The notes below the pieces were generated by a model. It did not search any database, was not told the DNA's origin, and saw only the letters and a program-made list of their open reading frames with translations. The position numbers were made by a program, and so were the translations under genes. Below are positions 17,832 to 24,917 of a DNA stretch of 38,138 nt, piece after piece (position 1 is the first letter of the stretch; every line of letters starts with the position of its first letter). Source of the DNA: GCA-2687025 sp964473525 (GTDB lineage: Bacteria > Poribacteria > WGA-4E > GCA-2687025); contig CAYYPK010000055.1 in the NCBI GenBank assembly GCA_964473525.1, positions 1 to 38,138 on the forward strand, written 5' to 3'.

Positions 17832-18959
17832 ATGACGTCGCGCGAACGCCAACTGCAGTCGCTTCTCTTTGGCCGACCGGACAAGGTCACGTTCGCTCCC
17901 GGTGGCGGGCGCGAGTCCACCGTCGCCAAGTGGCGCACGCAGGGACTACCCGAGGGCGTCAGTCCACACGCCCACCTGCTCGATACGCTCGGCATAGAGC
18001 CCGAGCCACAGCGACCTATGCCTGGGCTGGGTGTGCCGTTCACGATGATCCCCACGTTCGAGGAGGAGGTGCTGGAGCACCGCGACGGCCACTACGTCGT
18101 GCGGGACTGGATGGGCGCCATCACGGAGATATCCGACGAGTACGACTATACGTACATCCGGTCGGCGAAGGACTTCGTGACGCGGAAATGGCACAGGTTC
18201 CCGGTCCAGACCCGCGCGGACTGGGACGACATGGCGTGGCGCTTCGACGCGACGTCCGCGGGAAGGTATCCCGACGACTTCGACGCCCGTTGCGAGGCGC
18301 TGCGCGACCGCGACGGCTTCCTGCGTATCCACTTCAACGGGCCGTTCTGGCAGTTGCGCGAGTGGTTGGGAATGGAGGGGCTGTGCGTCATGCTCCTCGA
18401 CGACCCGGACTTCGTGCGGGAGATGATCGCGCACTGGACGGAGTTCGCGTCGGCGACCATGGCGCCCATCCTCGCGCGGGTACAGCCAGACCAGGTCGGC
18501 TTCTCGGAGGATATGGCGTACAAGAGCTTCAGCATGATCTCGCCGGACATGACGCGCGAATTCCTCCTGCCATCGTACGTTCGTTGGGTGTCCGAGGCGC
18601 GAGCGGCGGGCAGTGAAGTGCTGTTTATGGACTCCGACGGCAAGATCGACGAACTCATCCCGATATGGATCGACGCAGGCATCAACGCGTGCGGACCCAT
18701 CGAGGTGGCCGCCGGGAACGACATCGTCGAGTTCCGCGAGGCGTTCGGGACGCGCATGGCGTACACCGGCGGGATCGACAAGCGCGCGATCGCAACGGGC
18801 GGCGACACCATGCAAGCCGAGGTGAAGCGCGTCGTGCTCCCGCTGCTCGAGCAGGGCGGGATCGTGCCGGGTTGCGACCACGGGGTGCCACCCGACATCT
18901 CGTGGCCGAACTACGTGGAGTACGCGCGTCTCCTGGCGCAACTGACTGGATGGCTGTGA
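17832..18959 (+). CDS. Uroporphyrinogen decarboxylase (URO-D)-superfamily protein
   Basis: 375 residues, a TIM barrel of the URO-D/methyltransferase superfamily. Visible are LRIHFNGPFWQLREWLGMEG, MDSDGKIDELIPIWIDAGI, GPIEVAAGNDI, MAYTGGIDKRAI and GCDHGVPPDISWPNYVEY. True HemE begins with an Arg-rich substrate loop that is absent here, and no haem genes are nearby. It therefore belongs to the large group of URO-D-like proteins, some of which are corrinoid methyltransferases, found in environmental degraders. The substrate is unknown. GGAGGA lies 6 nt before ATG 17832. Convergent with the next gene, 15 bp apart. Confidence 0.88.
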   Translation: MTSRERQLQSLLFGRPDKVTFAPGGGRESTVAKWRTQGLPEGVSPHAHLLDTLGIEPEPQRPMPGLGVPFTMIPTFEEEVLEHRDGHYVVRDWMGAITEISDEYDYTYIRSAKDFVTRKWHRFPVQTRADWDDMAWRFDATSAGRYPDDFDARCEALRDRDGFLRIHFNGPFWQLREWLGMEGLCVMLLDDPDFVREMIAHWTEFASATMAPILARVQPDQVGFSEDMAYKSFSMISPDMTREFLLPSYVRWVSEARAAGSEVLFMDSDGKIDELIPIWIDAGINACGPIEVAAGNDIVEFREAFGTRMAYTGGIDKRAIATGGDTMQAEVKRVVLPLLEQGGIVPGCDHGVPPDISWPNYVEYARLLAQLTGWL

Positions 18960-18974
18960 GAGGAACGGTTGGCT

Positions 18975-19610
18975 TCACGGTCGTTCTCGACGCGTCACGG
19001 CGCGGCGTCGGCTAGGGAACGGCGGCGCGAGCCAGGTCTGCGGGAGCGCGGTCAGCGTGACGTGCGCGTCGTACGTCTGCTCAGCATCCTCGGCGTCCGA
19101 CGTGCCGCGCGGCGGCGTAGCGCGCGCCGTGACGGTGAGCTTCACGGCCCCGTCCGTGGGAGCGTGCGTCACGCGCAGACCCTCCGTGAGGAACTCTGAC
19201 GTCGGAACGAGCGAAGCGTATCCTCCCGCTTGGACCCCATCGGCTCCCGTTACCCCGGTTCGCGAAGCATCCCCGCCCGCGTCGTCCACGATCCGCCAGT
19301 ACGTGTCCAACTCGCCGCGCGCGTCAGTACGGTTGCGATAGGGCGTGACGTCCGCGCGCACGATGACGTCAACGTTCATCAGTAGCCGGAAGACGTGACT
19401 CGCTTCGCGCACGGCGCCGCTGCTGTCCGCGCGAATCGTGAGCGTGGCGCCTGCGCGGTCATCAGGTTCGTGCGAACCCGCCCACTTGACGATGGGAGGC
19501 ACGTACATGCCGACACGCACGACGGTCGTGGCCTGCTCGAAGCCGCGGGCGACGACTGGCGCGGCGCACAGCGCCATCACGCAGATGTACGTGCATGCCA
19601 TACGGGACAC
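18975..19610 (-). CDS. Secreted protein of unknown function
   Basis: 211 residues. The N-terminus (MACTYICVMALCAAPVVARGFE) is a good signal peptide. The mature part is beta-rich and polar (TTVVRVGMYVPPIVKW, HVFRLLMNVDVIVRADV, VKLTVTARATPP, DAHVTLTALPQTW) with no recognised motif. Its tail is basic. GTG 19610 has GGGG 6 nt upstream; ATG 19601, three codons in, is the alternative. A near-consensus promoter lies about 165 bp upstream, so it is probably expressed alone. Low similarity expectations: I know no family for it. Confidence 0.6.
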   Translation of the reverse strand: MSRMACTYICVMALCAAPVVARGFEQATTVVRVGMYVPPIVKWAGSHEPDDRAGATLTIRADSSGAVREASHVFRLLMNVDVIVRADVTPYRNRTDARGELDTYWRIVDDAGGDASRTGVTGADGVQAGGYASLVPTSEFLTEGLRVTHAPTDGAVKLTVTARATPPRGTSDAEDAEQTYDAHVTLTALPQTWLAPPFPSRRRAVTRRERP

Positions 19611-19623
19611 GCGGAACCCCAGG

Positions 19624-19644
19624 CCCTACTGATCGTAGGGTTTT
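19624..19644. other. Perfect 6-bp hairpin in leader of the 19610 gene
   Basis: CCCTAC (19624-19629) and GTAGGG (19635-19640) pair perfectly around a 5-nt loop. On the plus strand TTTT follows, like a weak intrinsic terminator. On the minus strand the hairpin sits just before the ribosome site of the secreted-protein gene, where it could affect translation. Confidence 0.4.
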
Positions 19645-19774
19645 ACCCCATGACGCTCGATGATCCCGCATCCTGCTTTCGTCTTGTCTAGGGTATCAAG
19701 CCAACGCAGGTAGGGAGGAAGGCGCAGAGGCGCACCCCGCAACCCCCGCATCCGGCGGCCGTCTTACCGGACAC

Positions 19775-19803
19775 AGTATAGGGGCTAACCCCTACACTAA
19801 CAA
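19775..19803 (-). promoter_or_regulatory. Sigma-70-like promoter, TTGTTA-17-TATACT
   Basis: Read on the minus strand, TTGTTA (19803-19798) is separated by exactly 17 bp from TATACT (19780-19775), matching four and five of the six consensus bases. It points at the secreted-protein gene starting at 19610, with an untranslated leader of about 155 nt that contains the hairpin at 19624-19640. The surrounding spacer is also locally repetitive (ggggttagcccc). Confidence 0.55.
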
Positions 19804-19869
19804 GGGTAATACTTGGACTATATGCAGGAATCGGGCCCGGGCAGAACCAGGTGCGGCCGGTCGCGGCGT

Positions 19870-21165
19870 CTAGGAGATGGACAGGGAGTCCAACAGAACC
19901 GTGGTCTGGACGGTGTTCGCGTTGTCACCGCCTATGCCGCCCGCGTTGTCGCCCCGCGTGTACATGTACCACGGCGCGTAGTCGGCGCCGCCGCTCGACG
20001 TCGCCCAGCTCCACGGCTCGAGCGCGGGGAGCCACGCGGACCGTTCCTGGACGTTGGAGAGCAGGTTCAGCGACAGCTTCTCGCCGGTCGGCGTTAGCGC
20101 GAGGCGGAACAGCTCGTGACGCGGGTCGTACCACTGAGTCTCAGCGCCGTCAGGATCCGTGGCGAACAGCAGATGCAGTCGCCCCAGCGCGTCCGCCGCA
20201 AGTGACGTCGAGCGGCCGCACGCCAGATTCAGAGGCGCCAGCAGCGGCTCCAGGTCGATCGCGCGCCAGGCGCCGTCGCGTCGAGTCCACAGCGATCCGG
20301 CGCTCGCGCCGGGCAGCGTGGCGAAGAGCCAGGGGCAGCCGTCGCGGTCGACGACGTGGTTCCCCGCGCGCAGGTCGTGCAGCGGACGGGGCGCGCCGTC
20401 CTTGCGGGCGTCCTCGGGCCCCGTGTCGCTGGGCCGAGCGTAGAAGGGCTGCATTGTGTCGATGGTGAGGGGCGTTGGCGCGGGGCTCCCGGATTCGTCG
20501 AGCCAGGTGTCTCCTGCGTCCACGGAGCGGAGGTACACGAACGCGCGCGCGAAGCCGTCGGCGGCGCTCCCAGTGTCGGAGTAGTAGAACTGGAACGTGA
20601 GGTGCAGCGTCCCATCCGGCGCGACCGTGATCGAGTGCATGTGGTGGTTGTAGCCGGGCACGGGGCTGACAGCCAGACTTGTCGGTTCCTCCCAGTTGGC
20701 GGCCTTCCGCTTGCGCCTGTACCAGAGTTGCCACCTGTCGCCGGCCTCGCGATGCGCGAGATGCAGCGTGCCTTCCGGGTCGCACACTATCGAGGGGTAC
20801 GTGTCGCGAGGGCCGAGCGCCTGGGGCTCGCTCCACGACGCGGGCGACGCCGGGTCGTCGGCGTATCGGTACTGGAAGTCGCCGGAGTGCGCGCCGACGA
20901 TGCAGTGCAGACACCCGTCTGGGTCGAAGGCAATCGCTGGCCCGCAGTGGTTGTCAATGCCTTCGCCTAGCTGCAGCTGCCCAACGGCCTCGCCCGTGGT
21001 AACGTCACGCGCGCCCAGCATGATGCGCGCCAGTCCACCTGGTGTGGGCGACGCATCTAACCACCCGACGTAGAGGATGTCGCCACGTCGCGCGAGCTTG
21101 GCGCTCATACTGTAGCCGGTCGCGCGGTCGGACCCGCGCGTCGAGATGACGTGTGCCGTAGTCAT
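19870..21165 (-). CDS. BNR-repeat (BNR_4-like) beta-propeller protein
   Basis: 431 residues. Recurrent Asp-box/BNR-like blades are seen (AIAFDPDGCLHCIVGAHSG, SIVCDPEGTLHLAHREAG, SITVAPDGTLHLTFQFYYSD, VDRDGCPWLFATLPG, ALGRLHLLFATDPDG), with YNHHMHS typical of the BNR_4 family. Such propellers occur in sialidase- and rhamnogalacturonan-lyase-like proteins and are usually encoded with glycan-degradation genes. No signal peptide or obvious catalytic set is visible, so activity is open. ATG 21165 has only a weak GGGAT upstream. Divergent from the 21326 gene; a GC-rich palindrome (21202-21223) lies between them. Confidence 0.8.
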   Translation of the reverse strand: MTTAHVISTRGSDRATGYSMSAKLARRGDILYVGWLDASPTPGGLARIMLGARDVTTGEAVGQLQLGEGIDNHCGPAIAFDPDGCLHCIVGAHSGDFQYRYADDPASPASWSEPQALGPRDTYPSIVCDPEGTLHLAHREAGDRWQLWYRRKRKAANWEEPTSLAVSPVPGYNHHMHSITVAPDGTLHLTFQFYYSDTGSAADGFARAFVYLRSVDAGDTWLDESGSPAPTPLTIDTMQPFYARPSDTGPEDARKDGAPRPLHDLRAGNHVVDRDGCPWLFATLPGASAGSLWTRRDGAWRAIDLEPLLAPLNLACGRSTSLAADALGRLHLLFATDPDGAETQWYDPRHELFRLALTPTGEKLSLNLLSNVQERSAWLPALEPWSWATSSGGADYAPWYMYTRGDNAGGIGGDNANTVQTTVLLDSLSIS

Positions 21166-21201
21166 GCGGTAGATCCCAACTGTCGCGTGGGTGGCTTCGC
21201 G

Positions 21202-21223
21202 GGCGCCGGCACATGTTGGCGCC
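21202..21223. promoter_or_regulatory. 22-bp inverted repeat in divergent intergenic region
   Basis: The arms, starting GGCGCCGGCA and ending TGTTGGCGCC, pair over ten positions (two G-T) around CA. It sits 36 bp upstream of the BNR propeller ATG and about 100 bp before the divergent gene. The core resembles the palindrome at 23881-23900 (both contain ACATGT and end GGCGCC). It could be an operator or a structured repeat. Confidence 0.35.
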
Positions 21224-21325
21224 CGACATCACCGTCGACAACATCGCCGCTGTCAACGCGCTTGCCCGCGAGGCGTTTCTTAGCTGCTCCCGCAGCACGG
21301 ATCGGGTCTGAGGAAGGGTGGCTAC

Positions 21326-21901
21326 ATGAGCCTGGTTCGCTTCGTTTGCGCCGCGTCGCTACTAGCCGTCGGGCTGACGGCGCTGTCCGCGCCCGAGCTG
21401 ACCACTGATGAGCGTCGCTACGACGGCGATGAACCGGTCGTCTTCACTCTCGAGAACGACTCCCCGAACGTGCTCGGCTGGGGTTCGTTCGCGCGTCATC
21501 CGGCGGTGTATCGAAAGTTGGCGTCGGGCAAGCTGGAGGCCGTGTACGGCCTGCCCGACGTAATGGACGAGGCGGCCGTCATGCTGCCCGCTGGCGAGGA
21601 AGCGCAGTGGGTGTGGTTCCAGACGATGCGAGGCGATGGCGAAGACGAGGACGGCGCCGAAGACGGAGGCGATGACCCCGACATAGCCGTCGGCGAGCCA
21701 AACCCCAACGCGGACCTCGAGCCTGCGCCGACACGGATGCCTGGCGCCGGCCCTCACGTGATAGCCGGAACGTACGTGGCGACGTTCGAGACGTTCGAAG
21801 AAGTGTACACGTCGCAAGAGTTCCTGATCCGTGGGCCGCTGAGCGTCGACCCTGTTGGGAAAGCGGCGGTCACCTGGGCGTCCCTCAAGGCGCGCCGCTA
21901 G
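21326..21901 (+). CDS. Secreted protein of unknown function, Ig-like fold likely
   Basis: 191 residues with a clear signal peptide (MSLVRFVCAASLLAVGLTALSA). The mature protein looks like one beta-sandwich: YDGDEPVVFTLENDSPNVLGWGS, then LPAGEEAQWVWFQT, an acidic insert (EDEDGAEDGGDDPD, about residues 104-120), and VIAGTYVATFETFEE. The order 'variable binding strand - price-like turn - GTY' is reminiscent of BsuPI/intracellular-protease-inhibitor-like Ig domains, but I would not name it. GAGGAAGGGTGG lies just before ATG 21326. Single gene. Confidence 0.65.
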   Translation: MSLVRFVCAASLLAVGLTALSAPELTTDERRYDGDEPVVFTLENDSPNVLGWGSFARHPAVYRKLASGKLEAVYGLPDVMDEAAVMLPAGEEAQWVWFQTMRGDGEDEDGAEDGGDDPDIAVGEPNPNADLEPAPTRMPGAGPHVIAGTYVATFETFEEVYTSQEFLIRGPLSVDPVGKAAVTWASLKARR

Positions 21902-22015
21902 ATCCACATGGACGCGACGTAAACTCCGCAGGATTCGGGTGGGCTCGCGCTCCGTCACGCAATACAGTGTATGCGTGACACGCGCTGCCCCCGAAGACTG
22001 ACGGAGACCCGGCGT

Positions 22016-22852
22016 ATGGCAGAAGCGGACTACGAGCGGATACGCGGCGCCATCGAGTACATCGCGGCGCGCTTCGAGGAACAGCCCAGCGTCGACGAGG
22101 TCGCCCGGAGCGCGCATCTGAGTCCGTACCACTTCTCGCGCGTGTTCCGGCGGTGGGCGGGCGTCACTCCCAAGCAGTTCCTTCAGCACGTCACCGTCGA
22201 CCACGCCAAGAAGCTGCTCGCGAATTCTCGCGCGGTGTTGGACGTGGCGCATGCCTCTGGGCTGTCGGGGCCTGGCAGACTGCACGATCACCTGGTGACC
22301 GTCGACGCGGTCAGTCCGGGTGAATACAAGCGCCTCGGCGAGGGCGTCGAGATCCGCTACGGGTTCCACGAGACGCTGTTCGGGCTCTGCCTCGTCGGCG
22401 TGACCGATCGTGGCATCTGTCACCTGGGCTTCGTCGATGACTCCGCGCGCGACGCCGCTCTGTCAGACGCGCGCCGCCGCTGGCCGCGCGCCACCTTCCG
22501 CGAAGACACCGCAGCCACGCGCGATGTCGCCGCGCGCATCGGCCGAGGGCGTCGGCCAGAAGAGCCGGCGGCGGCTGTGTTCCTACGGGGCACGAACTTC
22601 CAGATCAAGGTGTGGCAGGCGCTGCTGGCGATACCCACCGGCGCGGCTGCGTCGTACGGCGACATCGCGGAGACGGTCGGCCACGCGACTGCCGCGCGCG
22701 CGGTCGGCAGCGCCGTTGGCGCCAATCCGGTCGCCTGCCTGATCCCGTGTCACCGCGTCCTGCGGAAGACTGGGGGCCTCGGCGGCTACCGATGGGGCGA
22801 AGGGCGTAAGGTGGCGATGCTCGGTCTCGAAGCGGTACGCGCGGACGCGTAG
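22016..22852 (+). CDS. AraC-type regulator/methylated-DNA-cysteine S-methyltransferase fusion (Ada-like)
   Basis: 278 residues. An AraC helix-turn-helix pair (about 1-105: VDEVARSAHLSPYHFSRVFRRW, then the SPGEYKR end) is fused to an O6-alkylguanine-DNA alkyltransferase. The latter has FQIKVWQALLAIPTG, SYGDIAETVG, ARAVGSAVGANPVACLIPCHR with acceptor C245, and GLGGYRWGEGRK. It repairs O6-alkylguanine by irreversible transfer to C245. E. coli Ada has a further N-terminal zinc domain that senses methylphosphotriesters; it is absent, as in many Ada-like proteins of other phyla. ATG 22016 has GGAG 9 nt upstream. The longer start at 21971 has no site. Confidence 0.92.
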   Translation: MAEADYERIRGAIEYIAARFEEQPSVDEVARSAHLSPYHFSRVFRRWAGVTPKQFLQHVTVDHAKKLLANSRAVLDVAHASGLSGPGRLHDHLVTVDAVSPGEYKRLGEGVEIRYGFHETLFGLCLVGVTDRGICHLGFVDDSARDAALSDARRRWPRATFREDTAATRDVAARIGRGRRPEEPAAAVFLRGTNFQIKVWQALLAIPTGAAASYGDIAETVGHATAARAVGSAVGANPVACLIPCHRVLRKTGGLGGYRWGEGRKVAMLGLEAVRADA

Positions 22853-22977
22853 CATGGCTGCGGCACGCCGTGGATCCGTTACGCGGCGCCTTGCCCGACC
22901 CGTACGCTCGCCCTATCATCGCGCCCGCGCGGCGCGTCGCTCCACCACTGCCGCGCGCCACTCCCGTCGGAGACATC

Positions 22978-23757
22978 ATGCTGCCTGTATGCTACGACCC
23001 GTACGTGGGCACTCTAGGCCGGTTCACGCGCGCGGAGATCGTGTCGATCGTCGCGGACGCCGGGTACGACGGCATCAACGTGCCGGTGAACGACGCGTTT
23101 CTCGGGGAGATGGGGACGGAGGACGTTGACGACCTGGTGGCCCGCCTCGGAGACGCCGGCCTTGTCGCGCCGTGCGTCGGCTACGGCAGGTACGAGCTCC
23201 TGACGAACCCTGACCGCGCCGACGAGGTGATGCCGCACTTCGAGGTCGCGCTCAATGTGGCGCGGCGCGTGGGAGCCACCATCCTCGGGATATGGCCGCC
23301 GCCTCCTCGGAGCGTGGCGCAGTCGGAAGGTCTCGACACGCTGACGAAGCACCTGATTGCGATGGCGCCCGCCCTCGAAGAGCAGGGCATGCGGGTGGCA
23401 ATCGAGTTCGAGAAGGGCGTACCCATCGACAACTATCGCGATGGGTTGGCGTACATCGACCGCGTTGGGCTGCCCCTGCTGCTCACGGGCGACACGTACC
23501 ACATCCACAACGACGGCGCGGACCCCGAAACAGCCGCCGTCGCGATGGGCGACCGGCTCGGCGACGTGCACGTGTCGGGGAGCGAGCGCGGAGAGCCCAG
23601 GCCGGACAACTTCGACATGGACGGCTTCATCCAGGGGCTTCGCGCGATCGACTTCCAGGGGCCGCTGATGGCGCAATACCACCTGAAGGATGTCGAGAGC
23701 ATCGCACGAGTATGCGAGTACATCCGGGGCATCCGCGCGCGCATTGTCGCCGACTAA
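22978..23757 (+). CDS. Sugar phosphate isomerase/epimerase family TIM barrel
   Basis: 259 residues. It matches the AP_endonuc_2/xylose-isomerase-like fold: ADAGYDGINVPVN at strand 2, ALNVARRVGATILGIWPPPP, APALEEQGMRVAIEFEK with the metal-ligand Glu, LLLTGDTYHIHND with Asp and His ligands, LGDVHVSGSERGEPR, and the late FQGPLMAQYH. It would isomerise or epimerise a keto-sugar or inositol derivative with a divalent metal; the substrate is unknown. ATG 22978 has GGAG 5 nt upstream; the in-frame extension to 22870 is Pro/Arg-rich filler. It lies 125 bp after the Ada-like gene. Confidence 0.85.
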   Translation: MLPVCYDPYVGTLGRFTRAEIVSIVADAGYDGINVPVNDAFLGEMGTEDVDDLVARLGDAGLVAPCVGYGRYELLTNPDRADEVMPHFEVALNVARRVGATILGIWPPPPRSVAQSEGLDTLTKHLIAMAPALEEQGMRVAIEFEKGVPIDNYRDGLAYIDRVGLPLLLTGDTYHIHNDGADPETAAVAMGDRLGDVHVSGSERGEPRPDNFDMDGFIQGLRAIDFQGPLMAQYHLKDVESIARVCEYIRGIRARIVAD

Positions 23758-23880
23758 CGCCCCATAGGGTCTCTCGGCGCCTCGGACTCCGACCCCGGCG
23801 ACCGCATCGCTGGCAGAGCCACCAACGTGCCTCCAGACCAGGAGTGCTCCCGCAACGCATGCGCTCCGCACCAAAGACGG

Positions 23881-23900
23881 GGCGCTGACATGTCGGCGCC
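23881..23900. promoter_or_regulatory. 20-bp palindrome upstream of APH-like kinase
   Basis: The two 10-bp halves (GGCGCTGACA and TGTCGGCGCC) are complementary except for one T-G pair, with no spacer. That is typical of a dimeric repressor site rather than an RNA hairpin. It ends 15 bp before the TTG start at 23916, with the ribosome site between, so binding would block the gene. Similar to the repeat at 21202-21223. Confidence 0.4.
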
Positions 23901-23915
23901 AGGGAGGGCCGTGCT

Positions 23916-24896
23916 TTGGGGGAACAGGAGCCACGCGCGACGGCGACGCCGCGTCCACCGTGGTACGCGCCAGAGTGGCGGGCCAGCGCGGATCGGTGGA
24001 TACGCGACCGGGTAGCGGAAGACGGCCGGACCATGGCGGGCACGATCGCCCAGGACCGCGCGTGGGCGCTTTCGTGCGTTCTGCGGGCGCCCACCGACCG
24101 CGGGACAGTGTACTTCAAGGCGACTGCGGATCTGCCGCTGTTCGTGAACGAGGCGCGGCTCACGCGGTGCCTCGGTGACATCCTTCCAGGAGCGACGCCG
24201 GCTGTCATCGCCTCTGACGACGCGCGCGGCTGGATGCTCACGGCCGACTTCGGCCAGGCTCTTGGCGGAGACGCGCCACCGGAGGAGATGGTCGCGGCCC
24301 TCGGCGCGTGGGCGCGAGCGCAACGCACGACGTCGACACAGACACACGCGCTCTTGGCCGCAGGCTGCTACGACCGGCGCTTGGATGGCCTCGCACAGCG
24401 CATCGACGACCTTGCGCGAGACCCCGCGACGCTCGAGCATTTGCCCTCCGGCGCTTCCGACTCGCTGCTGCGCGCCACGACTCAGGTGGCCAGCGTATGT
24501 GCGCGCCTCGCGGAGATCGGCATCCCAGACTGCCTGGTGCACGGTGACCTGCACATGGGCAACATCGCGGGCGGCGAGGGGCGCTACGTCTTCTTCGACT
24601 GGACTGACGCCTGCGTGTCCCATCCGTTCATGGACGGGTTGCTCCCGTACCGGCTAGGGGACGCGACCGTGAAGGGTCGCGCCCGAGATGCTATCCTCGA
24701 CGCGTGGGCCGATTTCGCGCCGGAGTCCAGGCTGCGGGAGGCGTGGGATCTGGGGCGCCTGGCGTGCCTCGCCCACCACGTGGTTTCGTACGGATCCCTG
24801 GCCGTAACTGTGCCACCGGACATCCTGGAAGACCTGGGTGAGTTCTTCGGCACGATGGTGGCTGAGCTGCTGGACGCCGTCGACGACGCGCCATAG
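23916..24896 (+). CDS. Aminoglycoside phosphotransferase (APH)-family kinase-like protein
   Basis: 326 residues, protein-kinase-like fold of the APH family. It has VYFKA (ATP-binding Lys strand), the Brenner motif HGDLHMGN near residue 208 with catalytic Asp and Asn, and FFDWTDA near 226 with the magnesium Asp. The C-terminal half is helical. APH-family members phosphorylate antibiotics, choline, sugars and other small molecules, so resistance should not be assumed. The start is TTG 23916 with GGGAGGG 7 nt upstream; no ATG or GTG in frame is near. A palindrome lies directly upstream, and the lipoprotein gene follows after 21 bp. Confidence 0.85.
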   Translation: MGEQEPRATATPRPPWYAPEWRASADRWIRDRVAEDGRTMAGTIAQDRAWALSCVLRAPTDRGTVYFKATADLPLFVNEARLTRCLGDILPGATPAVIASDDARGWMLTADFGQALGGDAPPEEMVAALGAWARAQRTTSTQTHALLAAGCYDRRLDGLAQRIDDLARDPATLEHLPSGASDSLLRATTQVASVCARLAEIGIPDCLVHGDLHMGNIAGGEGRYVFFDWTDACVSHPFMDGLLPYRLGDATVKGRARDAILDAWADFAPESRLREAWDLGRLACLAHHVVSYGSLAVTVPPDILEDLGEFFGTMVAELLDAVDDAP

Positions 24897-24917
24897 CCGC
24901 GCCGGTAGGAGAAGCTG

